Source of the DNA: Sulfuricella sp.
GTDB taxonomy: Bacteria > Pseudomonadota > Gammaproteobacteria > Burkholderiales > Sulfuricellaceae
Direction: 5' to 3'
DNA length: 64,000 nt
NCBI GenBank assembly: GCA_028714315.1
Contig: JAQTMN010000002.1
Location: 1-64,000 of the forward strand
The stretch's first letter is position 1, and every line of letters starts with the position of its first letter. Below, one piece after another: positions 16,890 to 25,097 of this stretch. The notes beneath the pieces were generated by a model, which had not been told where the DNA came from, ran no database searches, and saw nothing but the letters and a program-made list of their open reading frames with translations. Position numbers and translations under genes: made by a program.

Positions 16890-17001
16890 TGAATCAACAC
16901 CCCTGAAATCCCCGGATTAAACCCTCGCCAGCCAGGTAGCCGCCGAACGTTCCAGCGCACCCAGCCAGCCGAAAAATATTTCTTTTTTGGAGACTGGATG
17001 C

Positions 17002-19182
17002 ATGAAAGTTTTACGCAAGCGGACCCTGGCCGCGCTGATCGCGGCGATCTGCCAGCAAACCGGCGCCTTGGCGGCGACCGAACAAACCCTCCCCGATGTC
17101 ATCGCCACCACCCAGCGCGACGCTCTCGACGAGCGCAAGGACGCCAACGCGCAAAAAATCGTTTATGACCGGAAGGAGTTGGAACGCTACAACGAAATGA
17201 CCGTCGGTGACGTTTTGCGCAAGCTCCCCGGCGTCGTGTTCGGCGGCGGGCCGGGCGAAACCAAGGACGTGAGCCTGCGGGGGCTGGACAAGGGCTACAC
17301 CCAGGTGCTCATCAACGGCGGGCGCACTCTCGGCGGCGGGGCCGAACGGGCGATGGAAATGGACGTGCTGCCGGCGGACCTAATCGAGCGCATCGAGATC
17401 ATCCGCAATCCGACAGCCGACCAGAGCGTGGACGGCATCGGCGGCACCATCAACATCGTGCTGCGGGAAATTCCCGCGCGTGCCGGCGGCTCGTTCCGCG
17501 CTGGGATCAACCAGATCGAAGGGGTTGCCAGACCCCAGCTGTCCGCCAATTACAGCAACGGCGCCGGGGATTTTTCCTATCTGCTCAACGGATCGGCGGT
17601 GGAATCCTCCCAGGTGCAGGCCAAGCACAAGGACAACCAGGGGTTTACCGCCGGCGGCGCCCGCAGCAAGTGGGAACTGGAGGATGAAAACAAGCAGACC
17701 GGCGTTCGCGAACTGAGCTTCGCGCCGCGCCTGCGCTGGAACCTCGGCGGGGGCGATACGCTCTTGCTGGAGCCGCTGCTGCTGAAACAGGAACAGCACA
17801 CCGATACGCGCAACGACAAGTCCAAGTACGCCACCCCGGCCACCGGCACGGGCCTGGCGGGCAACGGCTTCACCACCACATCGGAAGACAAGGAAAAGGA
17901 AGTCTACCGCCTGCAGGGCGAATGGCTGCGGCACTTGCCGCTGGGCGAGCTACAAGTCCGCTTGTCGGCCCAGCAAGCCACTGAGAGCAAGGATCAACTC
18001 CAGCAGGAATACAGCGCCGCCAATGCGCTGACCAAGACCACCATCGCGCCGGGCAGCAAGGAGGACCGGGAAAGCGCCCTGGCCGCCAAGTGGTCCGCTG
18101 CCCTCGGCGGCCACCTGCTGGGGGTGGGGGCGGAGACCTCCTGGCGCGACCGGGAGGATTCCAAGACCACGACCGAGAACGGCAAAGCCAAGGCATCCAG
18201 CCTCGGCGACAAATTCAACATCTCGGAGAAGCGGCTCGTGCTCTGGGTTCAGGACGAATGGCACCTGAATCCGGAGCACGTCCTGACCCCTGGCCTGCAC
18301 CGCGAGGAGATCACCACCCAGTCCGTCGATGGCGCCGGGGCGGAGCGCGACGGCACCATCCAGTTCCTTGCCCCGAGCCTGCACTATCTGTGGCAGGTCA
18401 CCCCGGCCACCAACTTCCGGGCGAGCGTGGCGAAGTCGGTGCGCCCTCCCAAGTTCGACGACCTGAGCAACGTGGTGATCGCCGCCACCGGCGCCAACTC
18501 CAGCACCAACGCGGACAAGAGCGGCAATGCCGATCTCCGGCCGGAGTCCGCCATCGGCTACGAAATCGGGGTGGAACATTTCCTGCCCAACCGGGCCGGC
18601 CTGGTCGCGGTCAACCTGTTCCAGCGCGACATCGAGGACATGGTGCAGAAAACCACCACGCTGGAGAGCAACGGCCGCTGGGTGGAGCGTCCCTACAATG
18701 CCGGCGATGGCCGCATCTGGGGCGTGGAAATGGATTTCAGGGTCGCCATGGATACATTCGGCGCGCCGGGGCTGACGCTCCTCGGCAATCATTCCCTGCT
18801 GCACTCCAGCATCACCAACGCCAACGGCGTCACCGCCAAGGTCAAGAACCAGCCCGGCTACGTCTCCAACCTGGGCTTCGACTACGACCTCCGTTCATGG
18901 GGCATCACCTTCGGCGCGAACTACAACGTCCGCGGGGAACTGCTGCAGGAGGATAGCGCCACCAAGCACCAGACGGAAGCCACCACCGAGCGGCTGGATG
19001 TTTTCGTCGCCAAGCGGCTCGACCGGAATTTCACCCTCCGACTGTCCGCCAGCAACGCCCTGGACGGCGCCAAGGACAAGGAAACCCTGGAGTATTACAG
19101 CCCCGGCGCCCTCAAGACGGCGACACGGGAATACACCAAATCGGCTCCGGTCTACTACCTGACCCTGGAAGGAAAATGGTGA
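17002..19182 (+). CDS. TonB-dependent outer-membrane receptor
   Basis: 726 residues. Seen: signal peptide (LIAAICQQTGALAA), a TonB-box-like TLPDVIATT, plug domain (VGDVLRKLPGVVFGGGPG, DVSLRGLDKGYTQVLINGGR, IERIEIIRNPTADQSVDGIGG TINIV pattern), then a 22-strand-type barrel ending in YYLTLEGKW. The plug resembles siderophore receptors; the ligand is unknown. ATG at 17002 follows TTGGAGACTGG; an earlier TTG start was rejected. The stop TGA overlaps the ATG of a methyltransferase gene, and PepSY, TonB, ExbB and ExbD genes follow, so this is a self-contained uptake locus. Confidence 0.93.
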   Translation: MKVLRKRTLAALIAAICQQTGALAATEQTLPDVIATTQRDALDERKDANAQKIVYDRKELERYNEMTVGDVLRKLPGVVFGGGPGETKDVSLRGLDKGYTQVLINGGRTLGGGAERAMEMDVLPADLIERIEIIRNPTADQSVDGIGGTINIVLREIPARAGGSFRAGINQIEGVARPQLSANYSNGAGDFSYLLNGSAVESSQVQAKHKDNQGFTAGGARSKWELEDENKQTGVRELSFAPRLRWNLGGGDTLLLEPLLLKQEQHTDTRNDKSKYATPATGTGLAGNGFTTTSEDKEKEVYRLQGEWLRHLPLGELQVRLSAQQATESKDQLQQEYSAANALTKTTIAPGSKEDRESALAAKWSAALGGHLLGVGAETSWRDREDSKTTTENGKAKASSLGDKFNISEKRLVLWVQDEWHLNPEHVLTPGLHREEITTQSVDGAGAERDGTIQFLAPSLHYLWQVTPATNFRASVAKSVRPPKFDDLSNVVIAATGANSSTNADKSGNADLRPESAIGYEIGVEHFLPNRAGLVAVNLFQRDIEDMVQKTTTLESNGRWVERPYNAGDGRIWGVEMDFRVAMDTFGAPGLTLLGNHSLLHSSITNANGVTAKVKNQPGYVSNLGFDYDLRSWGITFGANYNVRGELLQEDSATKHQTEATTERLDVFVAKRLDRNFTLRLSASNALDGAKDKETLEYYSPGALKTATREYTKSAPVYYLTLEGKW

Positions 19183-20726
19183 TGGGAACCCCGCCGGCGG
19201 ACGGCGATTACCTGACCGACCTCGAATACACCGGCCACTTCTACCCGTTCCTGGCGCCGGCGCGGCTGGCCTACGCCGCCGCCATCAACGGCCATCGGGC
19301 GCCGTCGCTGGAGCGCTTCACCTGGTGCGAGCTGGGCTGCGGCAAAGGCATCACCGCGCTGCTCCTGGCCGCGCTCCATCCCGGCGGCGAATTCATCGCC
19401 TGCGACCTCAACCCGCACCATATCGAATACGGCGAATCGCTGCGCCGCGCCGCCGGGGTGGAAAATCTCCGGTTCCACGCCAAAAGCATCGGACAAATGC
19501 TGGACGACGACCTGCCGCCCTGCGACTTCATCGTCATGCATGGGCTGTACAGCTGGGTGCCCGCGCCGGTCAGGGACGAGATCCACGCCTTCCTGCGCCG
19601 GTTCCTCAAGCCCGGCGGGCTGGTCCTGGCGAGCTACAACGCGCTGCCCGGCTGGGCGCCGTTGCAGCCCCTGCGCCAGATGATGCGCACGCTCGCTGCG
19701 GCCCAATCGGGCGATTCGGCGCAAAAAGTCCGCGGCGCGTTCGACCGGCTCAAGCGGCTGGCGGAAGGCGGCGCCGGCTATTTTCGGGACGTGCCGGCGG
19801 CGGCTGCGCACCTGGACGAAATGGCACAGCGGGACGTTCGCTACCTGGCCCATGAATATCTCACGCCTTGCAATACGCCGTTCCACTTCGCCGAAGTGGC
19901 GCAGGCGATGGCCGGGGCGGGCCTCGCATATGCCGGCAGCGCGACGCCCCGGCACAACTACCTCGAGCTGATGGCCCCGCCCGAATTCGACGGCCTGCTG
20001 GCGGCGGCCGGCTCGCGGGTGGAACTCGAAACGCTGCGGGATTTCCTCGTCAACACGCGCTTTCGGCGCGACATTTACATTGCCGCGCCGGCCGCGGACG
20101 GCGCGGCGCCGGACCTGTCGGGGCTTGCCTTCTGCCTGACCGGTGTGCCCGGCCGGCTGCCGCTCAAGGCCGGCGACGAGAGCCCCGTTCTCTTCGACAT
20201 CGAGCCCGAAGCCCAGGCCGTGGCAGCCATTCATGCCCTGCTGGAACGCGGGCCGGCCAGCGCCCTCCAGATCCATCATGCGGCCGGCAAGGCGACGGCA
20301 GAAGAATCGTCGGTCCTGATCCAGAAACTGGTGGTGGCCGGCCATCTCGATCCCTGCCCGCCCGCGGCGCCGGCAGTGGGCTGGCCGCGGGTCAATGCCA
20401 TCCTGGTGGAAACCGCGCTACGGGAACGCCTGCCGAACATCCCCCTTGCCTGCCCTGGCATGGGCAACGCCGTTTACACCGAAACCCTGCATGCCGCCGC
20501 CGTCGAGGCGGCGCTCGCCCATGCCGATCCCGCTACGGCGGCCGAACAGGTCCTAGCCCGGCTGCGGAACCTGGGGCACGCGGTGCAGCGGGCGTCGGCA
20601 TCGGGCGCCTCGGAGGCGGTGGATCAGGGCGAAATCGCGGACTACGTCACGGACCTCTGGCATGTCCTGCGCAATGTCCCCAGCGACGGTGCGCAGCTCA
20701 TGCGTCTGTATGGGTTCATGTCGTGA
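19182..20726 (+). CDS. SAM-dependent methyltransferase with regulatory domain
   Basis: 514 residues. Seen: N-terminal class I methyltransferase domain with the SAM loop CELGCGKGITALLLAALHP and acidic motif II FIACDLNPHHIEYG; the middle (about 200-300) resembles the methyltransferase regulatory domain (PF10119), and the C-terminal part is unassigned. Substrate unknown. The start codon overlaps the receptor stop (TGATG), so the two are translationally coupled; an ATG at 19176 is also possible. A methyltransferase tied to a TonB receptor might modify the ligand or a receptor-linked product; that is inference only. Confidence 0.82.
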   Translation: MGTPPADGDYLTDLEYTGHFYPFLAPARLAYAAAINGHRAPSLERFTWCELGCGKGITALLLAALHPGGEFIACDLNPHHIEYGESLRRAAGVENLRFHAKSIGQMLDDDLPPCDFIVMHGLYSWVPAPVRDEIHAFLRRFLKPGGLVLASYNALPGWAPLQPLRQMMRTLAAAQSGDSAQKVRGAFDRLKRLAEGGAGYFRDVPAAAAHLDEMAQRDVRYLAHEYLTPCNTPFHFAEVAQAMAGAGLAYAGSATPRHNYLELMAPPEFDGLLAAAGSRVELETLRDFLVNTRFRRDIYIAAPAADGAAPDLSGLAFCLTGVPGRLPLKAGDESPVLFDIEPEAQAVAAIHALLERGPASALQIHHAAGKATAEESSVLIQKLVVAGHLDPCPPAAPAVGWPRVNAILVETALRERLPNIPLACPGMGNAVYTETLHAAAVEAALAHADPATAAEQVLARLRNLGHAVQRASASGASEAVDQGEIADYVTDLWHVLRNVPSDGAQLMRLYGFMS

Positions 20727-20785
20727 ACCTGAAAAAAGCAGTCAACCGTAAAGGAACGCTAATGAATTCCAAAACCCGCGGAAAC

Positions 20786-20841
20786 GTAGGAGCGTCCTCC
20801 CGGCCGCGATGCGGTATTCGCGGCCGGGAGGACGCTCCTAC
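20786..20841. repeat. GTAG-type REP pair, family G (copy 1)
   Basis: GTAGGAGCGTCCTCCCGGCC followed by GCGATGCGGTATTCGC and the complementary arm GGCCGGGAGGACGCTCCTAC. Both ends carry GTAG on opposite strands, as in paired REPs (BIMEs). Copy 2 is at 44504. Followed by GGCTAATCAGG, a word that also borders copy 2. Confidence 0.88.
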
Positions 20842-20880
20842 ATTGCGGCTAATCAGGAATTTTTTCGAAGACGGAAACCC

Positions 20881-21651
20881 ATGAAACTCAATCTCAAAGC
20901 CCGCGACTGGCACAACTGGGTATCGGTCATCCTGGTCGTCCCCATGCTGCTGGTGGGAATGACCGCGCTGTTCCTCGCCCACAAGAAGGCGCTGGGGCTT
21001 GGTGAAATCGACATCACCGGCGCCGCCGGCTGGCTGCCGGGCTATGGCCAGACGCCCGTGAAGCAGCCCAAAGCAGAAGTGCGCGCCAGCCTGGCGCTGC
21101 CCGACGGCAGCCGGTGGATCGGCACCCAGAACGGCCTTTACCGGGTCGCCGATGGCGCTTCGAGCGCGGCCGTTGAGCTGGGACAAACCCAGGTCAATGC
21201 CCTGGTAGCCGCCCCTTGGGGCATCGTCGCGGCGGCCAAAAACGGCGTCTGGGTGCTGGGGCGAGACGGCTGGCGCAAAGCCCGCCCGGGCGAAGCCTGG
21301 AACGCCAGCCTCGAACCCGACGGCGGCGTGGCGGTGGCGATCAAGGACCAGGGACTGGTGGTGAGCCGCAACGGCGCCAAGTGGCAACCCGAGGCCAGCG
21401 TGCGGCAAGCGCTGGCGCACCTGTCCGCGGAAACAAAAGGCGCCGAGCGCGTCACCCTGGGCAGGCTGGTGATGGACCTGCACACCGGCAAGGCGCTCTT
21501 CGGCAAGGCGGCGGAATGGATCTGGATCGACCTGCTCGGCGCGACTTGGGTCTTTCTCGGTTTCACCGGCCTTTATCTGTGGTGGCGCAGCCAGGCCAAA
21601 CGCCGCGATGCGGCGCGGGGACGATTGATGGCGGAGGCGGCCCATGGCTGA
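20881..21651 (+). CDS. PepSY-type membrane protein with a periplasmic repeat domain
   Basis: 256 residues. Seen: an N-terminal helix RDWHNWVSVILVVPMLLVGM and C-terminal helix WVFLGFTGLYLWWRSQAKRR, both typical of PepSY-associated membrane proteins. Between them about 180 residues show short repeats such as DGSRWIGTQNGLYRVA and KNGVWVLGRDGW that look like beta-propeller blades. Known: PepSY-TM proteins beside TonB receptors are often linked to iron reduction, but no heme ligand set is evident here. ATG at 20881 chosen because it opens the conserved helix. Overlaps the next small gene by 8 bases. Confidence 0.75.
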   Translation: MKLNLKARDWHNWVSVILVVPMLLVGMTALFLAHKKALGLGEIDITGAAGWLPGYGQTPVKQPKAEVRASLALPDGSRWIGTQNGLYRVADGASSAAVELGQTQVNALVAAPWGIVAAAKNGVWVLGRDGWRKARPGEAWNASLEPDGGVAVAIKDQGLVVSRNGAKWQPEASVRQALAHLSAETKGAERVTLGRLVMDLHTGKALFGKAAEWIWIDLLGATWVFLGFTGLYLWWRSQAKRRDAARGRLMAEAAHG

Positions 21652-21790
21652 ATTCCTGACTCCATTCCTTGCCGGGCTGTCCGTGTTCGCCCTGCTGGCG
21701 GCCTGCGGCGTGTTCTGCCATGGCCTGTTCGCCCGCGCCCAGATGGCGCGTTTCCGGCGTGCAGCGCCCGATAAAACAGAGTTAACGTGA
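21644..21790 (+). CDS. Small single-span membrane protein
   Basis: 48 residues: MAEFLTPFLAGLSVFALLAA, then CGVFCHGLFARAQMARFRRA and a polar tail. One membrane helix with two Cys (CGVFC) and a His near its end. It starts inside the PepSY gene (8-base overlap), suggesting coupling. No family recognised; its size and place suggest a helper of the PepSY protein or of the TonB complex. Confidence 0.65.
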   Translation: MAEFLTPFLAGLSVFALLAACGVFCHGLFARAQMARFRRAAPDKTELT

Positions 21791-21814
21791 AACTCGCGAA
21801 ACAGGATGCGATCT

Positions 21815-21997
21815 GTGGGTCGGGCTTTCTCGCCCGTGCGGGCAGCAGCCCTCACCCTAACCCTCTCCCGCCTGCGGGAGAGGGAACGATTGCCCTCTCT
21901 CCCTCTGGGAGAGAGTTGGAGAGAGGGTTGGCTGCCGCTCGCGGCGGGGACACTCCTTGCGGGGGCGGCCTGACTGTATGGCCGAAGCCGTACCCAC
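21815..21997. repeat. Family B palindrome split by a family D insertion
   Basis: The left half GTGGGTCGGGCTTTCTCGCC (21815) and right half CCTGACTGTATGGCCGAAGC, then CGTACCCAC (ending 21997), form one family B element. Between them lies family D (21849-21929: CCCTCACCCTAACCCTCTCC, CGCCTGCGGGAGAGGG, then CCCTCTCTCCCTCTGGGAGA and GAGTTGGAGAGAGGG). One repeat appears to have landed in another. Confidence 0.7.
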
Positions 21998-22004
21998 AAC
22001 GGAC

Positions 22005-22047
22005 GCTGTTTCATGCTTCGGGGACGACGATTCGCCATGACCGCTAA
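22005..22047. repeat. Family C half-element overlapping the tonB start
   Basis: GCTGTTTCATGCTTCGGGGA, then CGACGATTCGCCATGACCGC. It matches the half-element at 7048-7087. The ATG in CGCCATGACC (22037) is the best start codon for tonB, so the gene begins inside the repeat. Confidence 0.8.
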
Positions 22048-22711
22048 CACGCATACGCAAACCTACGCCAACGGGCCGCCTATTTCTCTGGCCGGCTTGC
22101 TGGGCATCGTCGGGCTGCATATCGCCGCGGCCGCCGCGCTGCTATCCACGGACGGCGCCAGACGTCTGCCGCAGACCCCAGCGCTGATGGTGCGCCTCAT
22201 CCAGCCGTCGCCGACGCCGCCGACCACCAGGCAGCCGGCCAAACCGCCGGCTCAGCCGAGAAGACACGAACCCGTTCCCGAGCCGCGGCCGCCAGTGCAA
22301 ACCACCTCGTCCGCCGCCCCCGCCGAGGCGGTCGAGATGCCCGTCGCCAAGGCGGCGCCGTCCGCGCCCGAGCTATCCGCCGCCAGGCCGATGCGGCCCT
22401 CGGCTGCGGAACACCCCGCACCAGCCGTGACGGAGCCCAGTTTTAACGCGGATTACCTGCTCAATCCGGCGCCGGTTTACCCGGCCATGTCGCGGCGTCT
22501 GGGCGAATCGGGGAAAACCCTGCTGCGGGTTTTCGTCGAGCCCGACGGCAGGCCAAGCCAGATCGAGATCAAGGCCGGCAGCGGTTTCGCCCGGCTCGAC
22601 CAGGCGGCGGCGGATGCCGTCCGGCGCTGGAAGTTCGTGCCGGCCCGCCACGGCGACGACGCCATCGGCATGTGGGTGCTGGTTCCCATTGTGTTCAATT
22701 TGAGAGGCTGA
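22037..22711 (+). CDS. tonB: TonB energy transducer
   Basis: 224 residues. Couples the proton gradient, through ExbB-ExbD, to outer-membrane receptors. Seen: one N-terminal membrane helix (LAGLLGIVGLHIAAAAALL), a long Pro/Ala-rich spacer (about 45-125), and a C-terminal TonB domain (YPAMSRRLGESGKTLLRVFV ... AVRRWKFVPAR). Length and order are normal. The ATG at 22037 lies in a palindromic repeat and lacks a good Shine-Dalgarno; an in-frame ATG at 22013 lies in the same repeat. exbB begins two bases after the stop. Confidence 0.93.
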   Translation: MTANTHTQTYANGPPISLAGLLGIVGLHIAAAAALLSTDGARRLPQTPALMVRLIQPSPTPPTTRQPAKPPAQPRRHEPVPEPRPPVQTTSSAAPAEAVEMPVAKAAPSAPELSAARPMRPSAAEHPAPAVTEPSFNADYLLNPAPVYPAMSRRLGESGKTLLRVFVEPDGRPSQIEIKAGSGFARLDQAAADAVRRWKFVPARHGDDAIGMWVLVPIVFNLRG

Positions 22712-22712
22712 T

Positions 22713-23519
22713 ATGGAACAAACGCTGGGCTTCGCCCATTTCCTGACGCACGCCGACGGCGTGGCCCGCTTCATCCTGGGCGTGATGCTGATCATGTCCG
22801 CCGGCACCTGGTACCTGATCGCCACCAAAGGCGCGCACCTGTTCCGCATGCGCCGGAAAAGCCGGTCCTTCCTCGACGCCTTCTGGGAAGCTTCCAACCT
22901 CGAAGCCGTCGCCGGGCGCATCCGCGAAACCGGCGCCACCGACCCGTTTTCGCACCTGCTGCACCACGGCTTCACCGCCATCGAGCAGCACGGCCGCTGC
23001 AAGAACGGCTGCGAATGCCCGCCCAGCCTGATCGACTCCGGCACGCCGGAGGAATGGCTGAGCCGGGCGCTGAAGCGCGCCATCGAAGAAGACAAGTCCC
23101 AGCTCGAATTCGGCCAGACCTTCCTCGCCACCGTGGCGTCGTCCGCGCCCTTCGTCGGGCTGTTCGGCACGGTCTGGGGCATCTACCACGCGCTGATCGC
23201 CATCGGGACTTCCGGCCAGGGCACGCTGGACAAGGTCGCCGGCCCGGTGGGCGAAGCGCTCGTCATGACCGGCATCGGCCTGGCCGTCGCCATCCCTGCC
23301 GCCATCGGCTACAACACCTTCGCCCGCGCCAACCGCAACACGCTGTCGCGGCTCAATTCTTTCGCCTACGACGTGTTCGTGTTCCTGGCGACCGGCATCA
23401 AGGCCTCGCCGATGCTGACCGACGCCCGCGCCACCAGCGAAAAAGTCATCGCCATGGCGCGGGCGCAGGGCATGGGCAGCGACGTCGCGCCGGTCCATCC
23501 CGGCCTGGCGGTCCGATAA
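22713..23519 (+). CDS. exbB: ExbB/TolQ/MotA-type proton channel with a Cys cluster
   Basis: 268 residues. Seen: three membrane helices of the ExbB fold, with AIEEDKSQLEFGQTFLATVA and the conserved SAPFVGLFGTVWGI and AIPAAIGYNTFAR segments. Works with ExbD and TonB in the inner membrane. Odd: the cytoplasmic loop holds CKNGCEC (C96, C100, C102), a CxxxCxC cluster that I do not associate with ordinary ExbB; it could bind a metal or an Fe-S cluster. Follows tonB immediately; a family B repeat separates it from exbD. Confidence 0.92.
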   Translation: MEQTLGFAHFLTHADGVARFILGVMLIMSAGTWYLIATKGAHLFRMRRKSRSFLDAFWEASNLEAVAGRIRETGATDPFSHLLHHGFTAIEQHGRCKNGCECPPSLIDSGTPEEWLSRALKRAIEEDKSQLEFGQTFLATVASSAPFVGLFGTVWGIYHALIAIGTSGQGTLDKVAGPVGEALVMTGIGLAVAIPAAIGYNTFARANRNTLSRLNSFAYDVFVFLATGIKASPMLTDARATSEKVIAMARAQGMGSDVAPVHPGLAVR

Positions 23520-23530
23520 ATCAATCGCCT

Positions 23531-23575
23531 GTGGGTCAGGCTTCAGCCTGACTGTTCGGCTGAAGCCGTACCCAC
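23531..23575. repeat. Family B palindrome, copy between exbB and exbD
   Basis: GTGGGTCAGGCTTCAGCCTG, then ACTGTTCGGCTGAAGCCGTA and CCCAC. Outer ends are complementary (GTGGGT / ACCCAC). It sits 11 bases after the exbB stop inside what is otherwise a tight operon. Confidence 0.85.
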
Positions 23576-23621
23576 AAACCTTCGCGGTTAGCGAATTGAT
23601 TTTTACATAAAGGAAAAAAAC

Positions 23622-24035
23622 ATGGCCTTCGCAAGCATGGAAAGCAGCGACGACAACGAGCCGCTCGCCGAAATCAACATGGTGCCGCTGATCGACGTGA
23701 TGCTGGTGCTTTTGATCATCTTCATGGTCGCGGCGCCGCTGTTGACCCACGCCGTCAAGGTGGATTTGCCCAAAGCCTCCTCGGCGCCCAACCTGGCCAA
23801 GCCCGACAGCGTGCAACTCGCCATCAACGGCGGCGGCCTGACTTTCTGGAACGGCGAACAAGTCGCGCCCGCGCAATTCGCGGCGCGCCTCGCCGCAGCC
23901 GCCGCCACACAGCCCCAGCCGGAACTTCACATTTCCGCCGCCCGCACCACGCCCTACGAAAAAGTCGCGCAAGTGATGTCCGAAGCGGCCAGGGCTGGAC
24001 TGGTGCGGATCGGATTCGTGACCGATCCGGGTTAA
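23622..24035 (+). CDS. exbD: ExbD/TolR-type protein
   Basis: 137 residues, one N-terminal membrane helix. Seen: PLAEINMVPLIDVMLVLLII with the conserved Asp of the proton path, and a C-terminal periplasmic domain (ARTTPYEKVAQVMSEAARAG). Completes the TonB-ExbB-ExbD motor. ATG follows AAAGGAAAAAAAC. The TAA stop lies in GTTAACTGCGTTTTAT, which equals the right-hand end of family E repeats, so the end of the gene looks like a repeat scar. Confidence 0.94.
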   Translation: MAFASMESSDDNEPLAEINMVPLIDVMLVLLIIFMVAAPLLTHAVKVDLPKASSAPNLAKPDSVQLAINGGGLTFWNGEQVAPAQFAARLAAAAATQPQPELHISAARTTPYEKVAQVMSEAARAGLVRIGFVTDPG

Positions 24036-24200
24036 CTGCGTTTTATCCTAAAAAAAAGTTAACCACGGAGAGCACGGAGGTCACGGAGAAAAACAAGATA
24101 TTGCTAGCGCTTACGTTTCACTCATTGGGTAAGCGCTCGATCTTTCCCGAAAGCTTTGGTTTTACTCCGTGTTCTCCGTGCTCTCCGTGGTTCAAATGAG
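24031..24200. repeat. Family E long palindromic repeat, copy 2 (CGGAG variant) with a scar of another copy
   Basis: GTTAACTGCGTTTTAT (24031) is a right-end scar. Then GTTAACCACGGAGAGCACGG, AGGTCACGGAG (from 24058) and the right arm CTCCGTGTTCTCCGTGCTCT, CCGTGGTTCAAATGAG. The centre holds CACTCATTGGGTAAGCG, similar to the centre of other copies. Confidence 0.85.
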
Positions 24201-24251
24201 TTTATAGGGCTGACTTTTCTCCGTGACTTCCGTAATCGACCGCTTATCGCA

Positions 24252-24270
24252 AATGAGAATGCTTTACATT
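24252..24270. promoter_or_regulatory. Candidate Fur box 4
   Basis: AATGAGAATGCTTTACATT within the wider inverted repeat GCAAATG...CATTTGC (24249-24273). It lies about 200 bases upstream of the start of the gene at 24469. The 195 bases between hold a leader with the words CCAGCCA and CAGCCAGCC also seen near 16928 and 50382. Confidence 0.55.
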
Positions 24271-24468
24271 TGCAACGCAGCACGGTAGAATTCGCCCATC
24301 TACTGAATCGCTCCATGGCGATTTCGCCAGCCATCCAGTCTTCGAACCAGACAGCCAGCCGGGATAACGACGGATAAACCGTCCCACTGAGCTGGCAGGA
24401 AAGAAGATCGCTTCCCCTGCCTCGTAAATGCCACACGCCCGCCCCGCGGGCGATAACGAGGAATTCGT

Positions 24469-24870
24469 ATGTCCGAATCCGAAACGACAAGCCGCGGAGC
24501 CGCCGACTGCGGCCCGACCGCCGAATGCGGGCAGACCCAGTGCTCCGGTTTCCGTCGCGCGCCGGAAAAAACCATGCGCAATCAGGATGTGCTCAGCCGC
24601 TTTGTCCGGCTTTACGAAGACGTCTTCGCTCACGACGGCTTCGGCGAAATCCGGGTGGAAGTAAAAATCCTGCGCAAAGGCCAGAAGGAAATCATCATCC
24701 ATTGCGGCAAACAATACCGCTTCGTGGTGGACTCCTCGGATCGCCAGCCGCTGCGCTGGGGAATCTGGCGGGTCGAGGGCAATGCGCCGGACCAAGCGTC
24801 CGGCCCGGAAGCATCGCGAGCCTCGCCTTCGCCGGCAATCCCGAAAAGAATCAACCTGGAAAGAAGTTAG
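24469..24870 (+). CDS. Uncharacterised 133-residue protein downstream of a Fur-like box
   Basis: Not recognised. Seen: an N-terminal part with three Cys (ADCGPTAECGQTQC), a well-formed central domain of alternating charged and hydrophobic residues (about 36-100: LSRFVRLYEDVFAHDGFGEI, KGQKEIIIHCGKQYRFVVD), and a low-complexity tail. No signal peptide or membrane helix. The central part has a beta-hairpin look and ends with WGIWRVEG. ATG follows ACGAGGAATTCGT. It stands between exbD and the secretion cluster with its own long leader. A role in iron metabolism is inferred only from the box. Confidence 0.6.
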   Translation: MSESETTSRGAADCGPTAECGQTQCSGFRRAPEKTMRNQDVLSRFVRLYEDVFAHDGFGEIRVEVKILRKGQKEIIIHCGKQYRFVVDSSDRQPLRWGIWRVEGNAPDQASGPEASRASPSPAIPKRINLERS

Positions 24871-24909
24871 GCGCGCAGCCGGATGGAATGAAATGGAATC
24901 CGGGGAATC

Positions 24910-24936
24910 CCTGGATTGCGCTGCGCTCCATCCAGG
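24910..24936. repeat. Family J short palindrome
   Basis: CCTGGATTGCGCTGCGCTCC, then ATCCAGG: 7-base arms CCTGGAT/ATCCAGG with a GC-rich loop. Found in the 227-base gap before the pseudopilin gene. The rest of that gap (24945-25090) shows several small inverted repeats but nothing I can name. Confidence 0.6.
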
Positions 24937-25097
24937 CTACGCGCTTTCAGATAGGGATTTTTGGAATTAACCGCGCCGACGGCGCACAGACCGGGGAGGG
25001 CCCGGCTGGAAGCACTTGCAGCGAAACGGCACCCGATCGGCCTTGGCGGCGACGGGATCGAGCCAAACAACCCTTCAACTTAATTTAGGAACCGATA

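Noticed and set aside
24945-25090. Possible c-di-GMP or other riboswitch before the first pseudopilin gene
   Set aside because: The stretch has several small inverted repeats and words such as GGCGACGGGATCGAGCC, but I could not match the conserved core of a c-di-GMP riboswitch. A covariance-model search would decide.
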